This document shows positions 41,555-52,042 of a DNA stretch of 54,993 nt, one piece after another. The stretch comes from JABWBJ01 sp036507855 (GTDB lineage Bacteria > Gemmatimonadota > Gemmatimonadetes > Gemmatimonadales > Gemmatimonadaceae), in contig DATCIJ010000058.1 in assembly GCA_036507855.1 (NCBI GenBank), positions 1 through 54,993 on the forward strand, in the 5' to 3' direction. The position numbers and the translations under genes are program-made. Numbering within the stretch: position 1 is the stretch's first letter; every line of letters begins with the position of its first letter. Below the pieces are notes generated by a model that saw nothing but the letters and a program-made list of their open reading frames with translations, was not told the DNA's origin and did no database searches.

Positions 41555-43359
41555 GGCGTGTTTCCCACAGCGCATCGCGCCTTCGCTCGGCGCGATCGGT
41601 CTCGAGCCTTGGCTCCTCGAGCCGCCTGGCCCGGGCCTGCATGCTCTGTCTCGGATTGCAGGCAGTCAGCGCACCGACTCTCGCCAGCGCCCAGGTCTCG
41701 CGGCTCGACTTCCAGGACGCGCGGCTCGTCGACGTCATCCGGTCGATCGCGTCCCTCGCGGGACTCAACGTCGTGCTGGCGGACATTCCCGACAAGCGAA
41801 TCACGTTCTCGACCACCGCCCCGACATCGTTGGCCGACCTTCCGCGCATGCTCGAAACCGTGCTGGAGGCGAACGGCCTGGTGCTCGTTCAGCAGGGCTC
41901 AGTGGCGCAGATCTTTCCCGCGGGCGCGTCGCTGCCGACCGGGCAGGTTCGATTTGGCACCGAGTTTCCCGACCCGCCGCCGCTGGGCATCGTCACGCAG
42001 CTCGTCCCGCTCCAGTCCATGCAGGCCGATGAGGGTGCGGCGGCGCTGCGCCAGCTCGCCTCTCCATCGGCCCGCATCGAGCCGATCGCCCGTTCCAACG
42101 CGCTGCTCATCACGGACCGCGGCATCCACGTCGCGCGATACCTCGAGCTCCTCCGGCAGCTGGACCAGCGGCCGCAGGGCGAGGCGGGGCTCCGCACCTA
42201 CGTCGTGCCGCTCAAGTACGCCCTCGCCGACGATCTGGCCGAGTCGTTAGGCAGGCTTTACGGCATCCTGGTGGCGTCGGGGAGCGGGCGTTCATTCGAT
42301 GACATGAGCCTTTCGCGCACGCTGGAGGCGTATCGGCAGCGCGAGGCCGATTCCTTCCGCATGCGATCCCTGCCTCCCCCGACCGGGCTCACGCCGGCCG
42401 ACTCGGCGCGCGGCGACAGCGCGCGATCCGGCGCCCTGATCGGGCAGACGACCCTCGTCGCCAGCGCGCCGACCAACGCGCTCATCATCAGGACGGCGCC
42501 TCCCAACTACCCACTCCTGCGCGAGACCATCCAGGCGCTCGACGTGCGCCCGGCCCAGGTGCTGTTCGAGGTCACCGTCGCCGAGATCACGCTCGGGAGC
42601 GGCGACGAATACGGCATCGACTGGGAGCACGCTGGAGGGAGCACGCAGACGACCTTTGGCGATCCGGTCGCCGCCGACTCCGCCGTTTCGTCCGGACTCC
42701 TGCTCCGTTTCATCTCGCTTCGCAACGCGGACATTCGCGCCGTGCTTCGCGCCATTTCGTCGCGGACCAGGGTGCGCGTGCTCTCGACGCCGGAGCTCCT
42801 GGCGATGAACAACCGGGAGGCCAGGGTGCTCGTGGGAAGCCGCGTTCCCTTTGTTGCCTCCACGCGACTTGGCAACGACATCGCGATTGATCGTTCCGTG
42901 CAATACGAGAACGTGGGGACGCAGCTGACGCTCATCCCGACGATCAACGACGACGACTACGTCAGCGTCCGCATTCTCCAGGAGGTGAGCAGCCTCACCA
43001 CGCGGACCGTGGCGGCGGCGCTCGATGCACCCGTCATCGCCACGCGTGAGGCATCCACCCGCGCCGTCATCAAGAACGCGCAGACCGCCGTCATCGCCGG
43101 CCTGATCGGCACGAGCGACGAGGACGTCGAGCGCGGCATTCCCTTCCTCAAGGACATCCCGCTCCTCGGCTGGCTCTTCAAGAGCAAGAGCGTCGTGCGC
43201 AATAGAACGGAGCTGGCCATCTTCGTGACGCCGTATGTCGTCCGCACCGACGCCGATGCCGATGCGATCTGGCGGCGGTTCCGGCGCCGCGTCGACGGCG
43301 GCGTGCGCGACACGTTGCCGGACACAGGATCGGTCCGGCCGCCAGACGTCAGGCGCTGA
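41551..43359 (+). CDS. gspD: T2SS secretin GspD
   Basis: This is a 602-aa outer-membrane secretin. A signal peptide (about 1-47, ending near LASA) precedes the N0 domain (LDFQDARLVDVIRSIASLAG) and further N domains (to about 330). The secretin core follows, with the conserved GIPFLKDIPLLGWLFK segment and a C-terminal VTPYVV stretch. Between the N domains lies a polar, Asp/Ser-rich insert (about 255-295). It forms the gated pore for T2SS substrates. The start is GTG overlapping the upstream stop. It lies two bases upstream of gspE. Confidence 0.93.
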   Translation: MRRVSHSASRLRSARSVSSLGSSSRLARACMLCLGLQAVSAPTLASAQVSRLDFQDARLVDVIRSIASLAGLNVVLADIPDKRITFSTTAPTSLADLPRMLETVLEANGLVLVQQGSVAQIFPAGASLPTGQVRFGTEFPDPPPLGIVTQLVPLQSMQADEGAAALRQLASPSARIEPIARSNALLITDRGIHVARYLELLRQLDQRPQGEAGLRTYVVPLKYALADDLAESLGRLYGILVASGSGRSFDDMSLSRTLEAYRQREADSFRMRSLPPPTGLTPADSARGDSARSGALIGQTTLVASAPTNALIIRTAPPNYPLLRETIQALDVRPAQVLFEVTVAEITLGSGDEYGIDWEHAGGSTQTTFGDPVAADSAVSSGLLLRFISLRNADIRAVLRAISSRTRVRVLSTPELLAMNNREARVLVGSRVPFVASTRLGNDIAIDRSVQYENVGTQLTLIPTINDDDYVSVRILQEVSSLTTRTVAAALDAPVIATREASTRAVIKNAQTAVIAGLIGTSDEDVERGIPFLKDIPLLGWLFKSKSVVRNRTELAIFVTPYVVRTDADADAIWRRFRRRVDGGVRDTLPDTGSVRPPDVRR

Positions 43360-43361
43360 CC

Positions 43362-44851
<1,490 letters not shown>

Positions 44852-44855
<4 letters not shown>

Positions 44856-46057
44856 ACGAGGCGTTCCGCTACCGCGCGGCGACCGGCGCCGGCGACCTCG
44901 TGGAAGGTGTCGTGCATGCCGGGTCCGTCCGGGATGCCGCCGACGCGCTCCGGCGACAGAGCCTCGTGCCCGTCAGCGTCGAATCCGCCACTCGCCAGGC
45001 GTCAGGATCGCAAACCGGGGCACGGTCGGCGACGGGCCGGCAGGAGAGCGTGGCGTCGGCGCTGCGGACCCTTTCCACCCTTCTGTCCGCCGGTCTCGCG
45101 CTCGAACAGGCGCTCGATTTCGTGGGTCGCCACGCCAGCCATCCCGACACGGCTGCCGCTTTCCACGCCATGCGATCCGACGTGCAGCGCGGCGTGATGC
45201 TGTCGGAGGCGATTCGCAGGCACCCGTCATTCGGAGCATTCGCGGCAGCCGCCGTTCACGCCGGTGAAGAGAGCGGAACGCTGGATCAATCACTCGTCAG
45301 GCTGGCCGATTGGTTCGACCGGGCAAACGAGCTCCGCGCCGAGGTTCGCGCCGCGCTCCTGTATCCGGTGTTGATGGGAATCGTCGCCGGCATTGGCGTC
45401 ATCGTCCTGCTCGCGTTCGTGGTGCCGCGCTTCGTCGCCATTCTCGGCGATGTCGGCGGTGCCCTTCCGCTCTCGACGCGCATCCTCGTGGGCCTGAGTC
45501 GGGTGGTGATGGGCGGGTGGTGGATCTGGCTGCCCCTGGTCGTGGCGACCGTGCTCGCGATTCGCTGGTGGCTCGGGGATCCGGAGAATCGCCGGCGGTG
45601 GCACGCGGCGCGCCTCCGATTCCCCAGGTCCGGTCCGCTCGAACGAGACACGATGACGGCCCGGTTCACGAGCGCGCTCGGCGTGCTCCTGCAGAGCGGC
45701 ACACCCGTGCTCACCGCCCTGCGCGTGGCGCGTGAGGGTGTCACGAACCTGTCGATCGCGGGTCAGCTGGACACCGCCGGCGAGCGGATTGCCCGCGGAG
45801 ATCGCGTCGCCGAGTCGTTGGCGTCCGTGTTTCCGCCTCTCGCCGTAGAGCTGCTCGCAGCCGGCGAAGAGGGCGGTCGCCTCCCGGAAATGTGCGCGCG
45901 GGTGGCGCAGATACACGATGAGTCGGTCGGGCGATCGCTTCGCACGCTGGTTCGGCTCGTCGAGCCCGCGCTCATCCTCGCGTTCGGGGTGATCGTGGGG
46001 TTCATCGCCCTCGCGATGCTGCAGGCCGTGTACAGCGTGAACGCGGGGGTCCTGTGA
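44852..46057 (+). CDS. gspF: T2SS inner-membrane platform protein GspF
   Basis: This is a 401-aa PilC/GspF family protein with two related halves. Each half has a cytosolic helical bundle (VASALRTLSTLLSAGLALEQAL and, later, TARFTSALGVLLQSGTPVLTAL), with membrane helices near residues 170-195, 225-245 and 370-395. It forms the core that GspE acts on to drive pseudopilus assembly. The start is GTG in a GTGA overlap with gspE. gspG follows. Confidence 0.93.
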
Positions 46058-46113
46058 GGGAGCGACGAACGATTTCCAGTGGATCGTCAGGCGGGACGCA
46101 CTATCTTGAGGAC

Positions 46114-46551
46114 ATGGCGCACCCCAGAGTCTCGCGTGGTGGGTTCACGCTTCTCGAGATCATCGTCGTCATCATCGTTCTCGCGCTGCTGGCGGGACTC
46201 GTCGCCCCGCAGATCTTCGGCCGGCTCACCGAGGCGCGCGGCACCACCGCCCGGACCCAGATCGAGCTCCTGGGCACGGCGCTCGACAACTATCGCCTCG
46301 ACAACGGCGCGTACCCGACCACGGAACAGGGGCTCCAGGCGCTCCGGGAGAAGCCGGCGCGCGCCCCGGTCCCCGGCAACTGGCGCGGCCCGTACATTCG
46401 AAAGGCCGTGCCTAACGACCCCTGGGGTCGCCCCTACCTGTACCGGTTTCCGGGGGAACGCAACGCCACCAGCTATGACCTGAGGACCCTCGGGCGAGAC
46501 GGACAGCCGGGTGGCGCCGGCGAGGACGCCGACATTGGCGGCGAGACCTGA
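46114..46551 (+). CDS. gspG: T2SS major pseudopilin GspG
   Basis: This is a 145-aa major pseudopilin. Its canonical leader (MAHPRVSRGG) is cut before FTLLEIIVVIIVLALLAG, with Glu5 present. The mature domain has the GspG-specific segments YPTTEQGLQALREKP, KAVPNDPWGRPYLYR and the calcium-site C-terminus (GRDGQPGGAGEDADI). The ATG at 46114 was preferred because it gives a normal leader; a GTG at 46054, overlapping the gspF stop as GTGA, would give an abnormally long 30-residue leader. It is the last gene of the operon; no prepilin peptidase (GspO) gene is present in this window. Confidence 0.94.
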   Translation: MAHPRVSRGGFTLLEIIVVIIVLALLAGLVAPQIFGRLTEARGTTARTQIELLGTALDNYRLDNGAYPTTEQGLQALREKPARAPVPGNWRGPYIRKAVPNDPWGRPYLYRFPGERNATSYDLRTLGRDGQPGGAGEDADIGGET

Positions 46552-46933
46552 CGACCCGTCCTGGCGGATCCGGCCACGCGCGCAGCGCGCCGACGCGGGC
46601 CGTTGATCCGCGGGCAGCGGCCAGCGTGTCCGGGTGTCCCGGAGTTGCATTTTGCAACGGGATTCTGCGCGGCGTCCGGCCTTGCGCCTGCGGCTCCTCC
46701 GACGGGGGCCTCTGAATCACGGCGGGTCTGTGGCCCGTGACACGCCGCTCGGGGTGAGCGCCCTGCAGTGTGTCAGGATCATTGACCGTTGACCTGTGGC
46801 CGCGGACCCTGACTGCTGGCATCGCAGCTCACAGTGCGCCGGCGGGTTTAACCAGATCGATGGTTGACGCGTCTCTTGATATCGCCGGGGAGGGCGACCC
46901 CGGCGTCAGGCACGGACCGACTTTGGAGACCTC
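46552..46933. other. 382-bp region without a gene; palindromes
   Basis: No coding sequence is supported here. It holds a 15-base palindrome, GTTGCATTTTGCAAC (46644-46658), next to a GC hairpin CCGGG-TGT-CCCGG (46630-46642), and two TTGACC/TTGACG-like hexamers (46788 onward and near 46864) without clear -10 partners. It separates the T2SS operon from the DUF1800 gene and must carry that gene's promoter. Confidence 0.5.
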
Positions 46934-48535
46934 ATGTCAAGTCGCAAGGTGGAAGGAGAAGCCACGACGATCGACGTGTCCGACGACGTCTGTCCCGACG
47001 CCAAGTCGTTCACGTCGCGTCGCCGCTTCTTCACGGCGGGGGCGTCCATCGCCGCCGCCAGCCTGTTGAGTACGCGCGCCGCCTCGGCGCAGGGGACCGG
47101 AACCGGCACACGCCGTGACATGGTGCGGCGCGTCCTCAGGAAGACGACGCGCCCCGAACCGGGCCCCGCCCGCAGCACACTGGTTTCCGCAGCGGCGTAT
47201 GACAGCGCCCTCTCCAAACTCGTCCGCCGCATCACCAACGGCGTCACGGCGGACGAAATGACCCTGGCGCGGAAGTTGGGCTTCGCCGGGTACCTCAACT
47301 ACCAGCTCAACTGGTCGAAGATCGACGACAACGCCGTACAGACGTATGTCGCGACCAACTACCCGCTGGCCCTGCAGGATTCCGCCCAGCTCTACTCGCT
47401 GGATGCCGGCACGGTGCAAACCCAGTTCATCAATGCCACGCTCTACCGCGCTGCGTTCAGCAAGCGCCAGCTGTACGAGCGCATGGCCGAATTCTTCAGC
47501 GATCACTTCAACATCGAGTACGCGAACGTCCAGTACATGAAGGTTCCGGACGAGCGCGACGTACCGCGCTTGTACGCGCTGGGGAAGTTCCCGGACATGG
47601 TGCGCGCCAGCGCGCATTCGCCGGCCATGCTCGAGTACCTCGACAACACGCGCAACCGGCGGAATAACGTCAACCAGAACTACGCCCGCGAGCTGATGGA
47701 GCTGCACACCGTTGGCGTCGACGGCGGTTACACGCAGAACGATGTCGCCGAGTTGTCCCGCTGCCTGACGGGTTGGACCATCGCGTCACGCGGCGTCGCG
47801 TTCACTTTTGACCCCAACGGTCACGACTGGAACCAGAAAGTGGTCTTGGGCCAGGTGATCCCGTCCCAGCCGTCGAACTCCGGCCAGCTCGGCCTCCGCG
47901 ACGGCGACATGATGATCGACTACCTGGTCGCGCACCCCAATACGGCGCGGTATGTGTCGAAGAAGATGCTGCGCTGGCTCCTCCGCTACGATCCGAGCGA
48001 GGAGCAGATCCAGTCGGTGGCATCCGTGTACTCGAGCACGCAGGGCGACATACCGTCGATGATCCGCGCCATCCTCACGCCCGAGAACCTCGTGGCTGCC
48101 CCGGCGAAGTACCGCCGGCCGTACACGTACATCCTCGCTTGCCTGCGCTCGACCAACCCCGGCATCCTGCGTCTCCAGAACGTGACCGGCACGTGGCTGC
48201 GCACGGTGGGACAGTCGCTCTTTGCCTGGGGGCCTCCGGATGGGTACCCGGATACCGCCGAGTACTGGTCCGGCGGCGCACTGCCGCGCTGGAACTTCGC
48301 GCAGTACCTCGCCACGAACACCGCCGATGTGCCGGTGGACATCAACAAGTTCCTGGCGACGCCGACGCCGACCGGCCTGGTCGACGCCATCAACACCGCG
48401 CTCTTTGCCGGAGAGATGCCTGACGCGCTGCGATCACAGCTCCTGAGCTATGCGCAAGGCGCCACGCTGACGGCCACCCGGGCCCGCGAGACGCTCGCGC
48501 TGGCCATGAGTGCCTCGGCGTTCCAGTGGATGTGA
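46934..48535 (+). CDS. DUF1800 family Tat-exported protein
   Basis: This is a 533-aa protein with a twin-arginine signal (TSRRRFFTAGASIAAAS, about residues 27-43). It then carries the DUF1800 pattern: RITNGVTADEMTLARKLGF, FFSDHFNI, NYARELMELHTVGVDGGYTQ, LTGWTI and a late FAWGPPDGYP segment. The molecular function of this family is unknown. Its genes are commonly paired with DUF1501 genes, as here, 42 bp downstream, which suggests a joint extracytoplasmic complex or enzyme system. A GGAG ribosome site lies about five bases before the ATG. Confidence 0.92.
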   Translation: MSSRKVEGEATTIDVSDDVCPDAKSFTSRRRFFTAGASIAAASLLSTRAASAQGTGTGTRRDMVRRVLRKTTRPEPGPARSTLVSAAAYDSALSKLVRRITNGVTADEMTLARKLGFAGYLNYQLNWSKIDDNAVQTYVATNYPLALQDSAQLYSLDAGTVQTQFINATLYRAAFSKRQLYERMAEFFSDHFNIEYANVQYMKVPDERDVPRLYALGKFPDMVRASAHSPAMLEYLDNTRNRRNNVNQNYARELMELHTVGVDGGYTQNDVAELSRCLTGWTIASRGVAFTFDPNGHDWNQKVVLGQVIPSQPSNSGQLGLRDGDMMIDYLVAHPNTARYVSKKMLRWLLRYDPSEEQIQSVASVYSSTQGDIPSMIRAILTPENLVAAPAKYRRPYTYILACLRSTNPGILRLQNVTGTWLRTVGQSLFAWGPPDGYPDTAEYWSGGALPRWNFAQYLATNTADVPVDINKFLATPTPTGLVDAINTALFAGEMPDALRSQLLSYAQGATLTATRARETLALAMSASAFQWM

Positions 48536-48577
48536 CGCGGACCGGGACCTGACGATCAGCAATCACGGACGGTGGCC

Positions 48578-49909
48578 ATGAGCAGCGAACTCCACGACAA
48601 CTGCGCCTGCAGCGAATACAACGAACTCACGTCTCGACGTGAGTTCCTCATGAAGTCCGGCGGCGCCGTCGGCATCAGCGCGTTCGCGGCCGCCTTCCCG
48701 GAGTGGCTTCCGCAGGTGTCCATCGCCGACGCGTTCGTCTCGAACCGCGACGTGGTGGTCTCGATCTTCCTGCGCGGCGGAGCCGATGGGCTCACGCTGT
48801 GCGTTCCCTTCGGCGACCCGGAGTACTACACGGGCCGTCCGACGCTCGCCATCCCGAGGCCGGACAGTTCGGCCACCAACAAGGCCATCGCGCTCGACAA
48901 CATGTTCGGCCTCCCGCCGAACCTCAGCGCGCTGTTCGCCGCGTATCAGGCCGGCAACCTCGCGATCATTCACGGCGCGGGACTGACCTACAACACCCGC
49001 TCGCACTTCGACGCGCAGCGCTTCATGGAAGTCGGGAAGTCCAACGACCCCACCGTGAACACCGGCTGGCTCGGGCGCCATCTCGCGACGAGCACCCCCG
49101 TGCGCTCCGACGCGTCCCTTCGGGCGATCGGGTTTTCCGATGGCCTGGTCGACACGCTCAAGGGCGGTCCAAAGACCCTGCCGATTCCCAACCCCGCCGC
49201 CTACGGACTGAGTGGAAGCACCTCGACCAGGAACGAACGAATGAACTGGCTCCAGTCGGAATACGCGACGACGATCGAGCCGGCGAAGACCGCCGCGCTG
49301 GACGCCATCGCGACGATCAACCTGCTGGCCACGCTCAACCTCAGCGCCTACCAGCCCGCCAATGGCGCGGTCTATCCGAACAACGGACTCGGGCGCGGCC
49401 TCAAAAACACGGCGGGCCTGATCAAGGCCGACATCGGCGTCGAGGCGGCACACCTCGACGTCGGCGGGTGGGACACCCACACGCAGCAGGCCGGCGGCAT
49501 GGCGACGCGCATGAACGAACTTGGCGGCGCGCTCGGCGCCTTCTGGCAGGACTGCATCGCCAGTGGCCTCGCGCAGAACATCACGGTCGTGGTGATATCG
49601 GAGTTCGGACGCAACGTGCGCGAAAACGGCGGCCTGGGCACCGACCACGGACGCGGCACCGCGGTGTTCGCCATGGGACGCCAGATCGCCGGCGGCCGCG
49701 TGATCACGAACAACTGGATGAGCCTCGCCCGCGAGAACCTGCAGGATCAGCAGGATCTCAAGGTCAGCGTCGACTATCGCGACGTGCTCGCGGAGATCGT
49801 GAAGAACCGGCTGGGCAACAACAACCTCGACGTCATCTTCCCCGGCTTCGTCCCGACGTTCCGCGGGGTCACCAAGGATGCGGTCAGCGCGATCGCGGCG
49901 CGGCGGTGA
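48578..49909 (+). CDS. DUF1501 family Tat-exported protein
   Basis: This is a 443-aa protein of the DUF1501 family, distantly related to sulfatase/alkaline-phosphatase folds. A Tat motif (TSRREFLMK, about residues 18-26) precedes a hydrophobic segment. Family-like stretches are VVVSIFLRGGADGLTLCVPF, AIIHGAGL, GGWDTHTQQAGGMA and VVISEFGRNVRENGGLGTDHG. The DTH and TDHG motifs could bind metal. It follows the DUF1800 gene by 42 bp. A GTG two codons upstream is possible. It ends 18 bp from the convergent cupredoxin gene. Confidence 0.92.
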   Translation: MSSELHDNCACSEYNELTSRREFLMKSGGAVGISAFAAAFPEWLPQVSIADAFVSNRDVVVSIFLRGGADGLTLCVPFGDPEYYTGRPTLAIPRPDSSATNKAIALDNMFGLPPNLSALFAAYQAGNLAIIHGAGLTYNTRSHFDAQRFMEVGKSNDPTVNTGWLGRHLATSTPVRSDASLRAIGFSDGLVDTLKGGPKTLPIPNPAAYGLSGSTSTRNERMNWLQSEYATTIEPAKTAALDAIATINLLATLNLSAYQPANGAVYPNNGLGRGLKNTAGLIKADIGVEAAHLDVGGWDTHTQQAGGMATRMNELGGALGAFWQDCIASGLAQNITVVVISEFGRNVRENGGLGTDHGRGTAVFAMGRQIAGGRVITNNWMSLARENLQDQQDLKVSVDYRDVLAEIVKNRLGNNNLDVIFPGFVPTFRGVTKDAVSAIAARR

Positions 49910-49927
49910 GGCCGAATCGTGTCGCGC

Positions 49928-50524
49928 TCAGGGTGTGACCGAAACCGCGCCTGTCATTCCCGGGTGCAGGGTGCAGTCGTATGTGAACCGGCCGGCGACG
50001 GTGAACGTCCGCGGGACCGTGACGTTGCTCGTCTGGGCGATGTCCTGGGGCGCGCCGGCCTTTCGCTCGAAGACCACGTTATGAATCACCTGCGGGAACT
50101 CGAAAAACACCTGCTCACCGACCCTTATCGTCACCTCGAAGGGAATGAAGGAATTCCCGGGCATCGTGACGATGGCGCCGATGCCGGCAGGAAGCACGGT
50201 CACGACGCGCGTACCAGCGACGCCCTGAACCGTCGCGGTGATGCTGGTGCTCCCCACGGTGAACGCCGTGACGAGTCCATTGGCGTCGATCGAGGCGATC
50301 GACGGCGCGAGCGAGGACCATTGGACCGGGCCGGCACCGCTGATCGTGTTCCCCTGGCCGTTCACCGCCGTGGCCGTGAACTGCGACGTCTGGCCAGGAC
50401 GGAGCGTTGCGAGCGGTGCGGAAATCTGAACGGCGGCGACCGCGGTGCTCGACACCGGATCGCTCCCCCCGCACGCGGCAACGGAGACAGCGAGCAACAG
50501 CCCTGCATGGATAGTGCGGTTCAC
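49928..50524 (-). CDS. BIG2-cupredoxin lipoprotein
   Basis: This is a 198-aa lipoprotein: a lipobox (SVAA-C near residue 18) leads into one bacterial Ig-like BIG2 domain (about 30-108), then a cupredoxin (about 110-198). A type-1 copper site is visible: His in VIHNVVF, and Cys, His and Met in YDCTLHPGM. Electron transfer or copper binding in the periplasm or outer membrane is expected. The start is GTG at 50524 because GGAGG lies a few bases upstream and the lipoprotein signal follows at once; upstream starts would make the signal too long. It is divergent from another BIG2 lipoprotein gene. Confidence 0.82.
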   Translation of the reverse strand: MNRTIHAGLLLAVSVAACGGSDPVSSTAVAAVQISAPLATLRPGQTSQFTATAVNGQGNTISGAGPVQWSSLAPSIASIDANGLVTAFTVGSTSITATVQGVAGTRVVTVLPAGIGAIVTMPGNSFIPFEVTIRVGEQVFFEFPQVIHNVVFERKAGAPQDIAQTSNVTVPRTFTVAGRFTYDCTLHPGMTGAVSVTP

Positions 50525-50638
50525 AGCGCCTCCGTAAACGTGATCGACGTGCCCGGTCGATCGTTCATGGACCGGACACTCCATGAGGGACAACCCCTGA
50601 AAGATATTGGTCACAGCTGGTTCGGTACCCCGCTCCCG

Positions 50639-51979
50639 GTGACCCGCGGCACAGACCGCGTCGCCGGTCGCAGGGCGCGTCGCTGGCTCGCCGGATGCCT
50701 AACGGCCCTCGCGGCCTGCGGCGGCGATGGCACCGCGCCGCCACTCCCGGTCGCGTCGGTGCAGGTCACCCCGCCGTCGTCCACACTCTCCCCCGGCCAG
50801 ACGGCGCAGTTGACCGCGACGACGCTGGACGCGCAGCAACGTGCCCTCGAGAACCGCACGGTGACCTGGTCTTCGACCAACACCGCCGTGGCGACCGTGT
50901 CGACCACCGGGCTCGTGACCGCGGTAGCCGTCGGCGGACCGGCGACGATTGTCGCGACGAGTGAAGGTCAGGACGGCTCGGCGACAGTGACGGTGGTCCC
51001 GCCACCAGTGGCAACGGTGAGCGTGTCACCCGCGACAACAGCGCTCACACCGGGTGCCGTTGCTCCGCTCGTCGCCACGCCGCGCGACGCCTCCGGGGCA
51101 CCACTGACCGGTCGAGCCGTGACCTGGACGTCCTCCAATCTGGCTGTCGCCACGGTGTCGGGCGCTGGATTGGTGACCGCCGTGGCTGTTGGTGGGCCCG
51201 TCACGATCACCGCGACCAGTGAGGGACAGAGCGCCACGGCAGCCGTGTCTGTTGTCGCACCGATCGTGACGAGCGTTGTTATATCGCCGAACATCGTCTC
51301 GGTAGGGACCAGTGGAACGACACCGCTTTTCGCCACAATCCGCGATCAGAACAACATCATCCTGACGGGCCACGTCGTGAACTGGACGACGAGCGACGCG
51401 TCCATCGCGAGCGTCACGCAGAATGGACTCGTGTCCGGCATTTCAGCCGGCGGACCAGTGACGATCACCGCGACAAGCGACGGTAAGAGCGGGACCGCGG
51501 CCGTGACGGTGACAACCAGCCCTTGCGACGCCAGCACGCCGATCACGATCGGTCAGGCGCTCAGCGGCGCCCTCGCGACCACGGACTGCGCCCTGGACGA
51601 CGGCTCGTTCATGGACCTGTACCGGCTGCCGATCACAGCGAACGGACGCATCCAGGTCGACGTCTCCAGCACCGCCTTCGACGCGTACCTCATTCTGTTC
51701 ATCCAGAACCCGGACGGCTCGAAGGTCGCAGTCGGCGGCGACAACAATTCCGGGGGCGGGACCAATGCGCAGATCACGCGAGACGTGATCGCGGGTGAAA
51801 CGTATCTGATCGGGGCGAATTCCCTGCTCGGCGGCGCGACCGGAGCGTATCAGGTGTCCGTGCAGCAAGGGATGTTCATGGCGGGCGCTGCCCGGGAATC
51901 CGCGGTCAGCGGGAACGACGACCAACGGATTGCCCGTTCAAAGATGGAGATGGCGACAAAGGCCTTGCGACGGAAGTAA
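50639..51979 (+). CDS. BIG2 repeats plus PPC-domain lipoprotein
   Basis: This is a 446-aa lipoprotein with a lipobox (LAA-C near residue 27). Three tandem BIG2 Ig-like domains follow (about 35-305). Their GLVTAVAVGGP-type segments are nearly identical, suggesting recent duplication. A C-terminal pre-peptidase (PPC) domain follows (about 315-420, SFMDLYRLPITANGRIQVDV), then a charged tail. Adhesion or matrix binding at the surface is plausible. The start is uncertain: GTG 50639 gives a normal-length signal, while an in-frame ATG at 50567 adds 24 residues; neither has a clear ribosome site. Confidence 0.78.
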   Translation: MTRGTDRVAGRRARRWLAGCLTALAACGGDGTAPPLPVASVQVTPPSSTLSPGQTAQLTATTLDAQQRALENRTVTWSSTNTAVATVSTTGLVTAVAVGGPATIVATSEGQDGSATVTVVPPPVATVSVSPATTALTPGAVAPLVATPRDASGAPLTGRAVTWTSSNLAVATVSGAGLVTAVAVGGPVTITATSEGQSATAAVSVVAPIVTSVVISPNIVSVGTSGTTPLFATIRDQNNIILTGHVVNWTTSDASIASVTQNGLVSGISAGGPVTITATSDGKSGTAAVTVTTSPCDASTPITIGQALSGALATTDCALDDGSFMDLYRLPITANGRIQVDVSSTAFDAYLILFIQNPDGSKVAVGGDNNSGGGTNAQITRDVIAGETYLIGANSLLGGATGAYQVSVQQGMFMAGAARESAVSGNDDQRIARSKMEMATKALRRK

Positions 51980-52042
51980 GTCCGAACAACTCTCAACGTG
52001 CCGGGCGTGTCCAACCAGGCGGCCCGACTTCCGGAGAGCATC

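Noticed and set aside
46838..46850. 13-base identity with 37251-37263 (GCCGGCGGGTTTA)
   Set aside because: One copy is coding and the other intergenic, with no flanking similarity. It is probably chance in GC-rich DNA.
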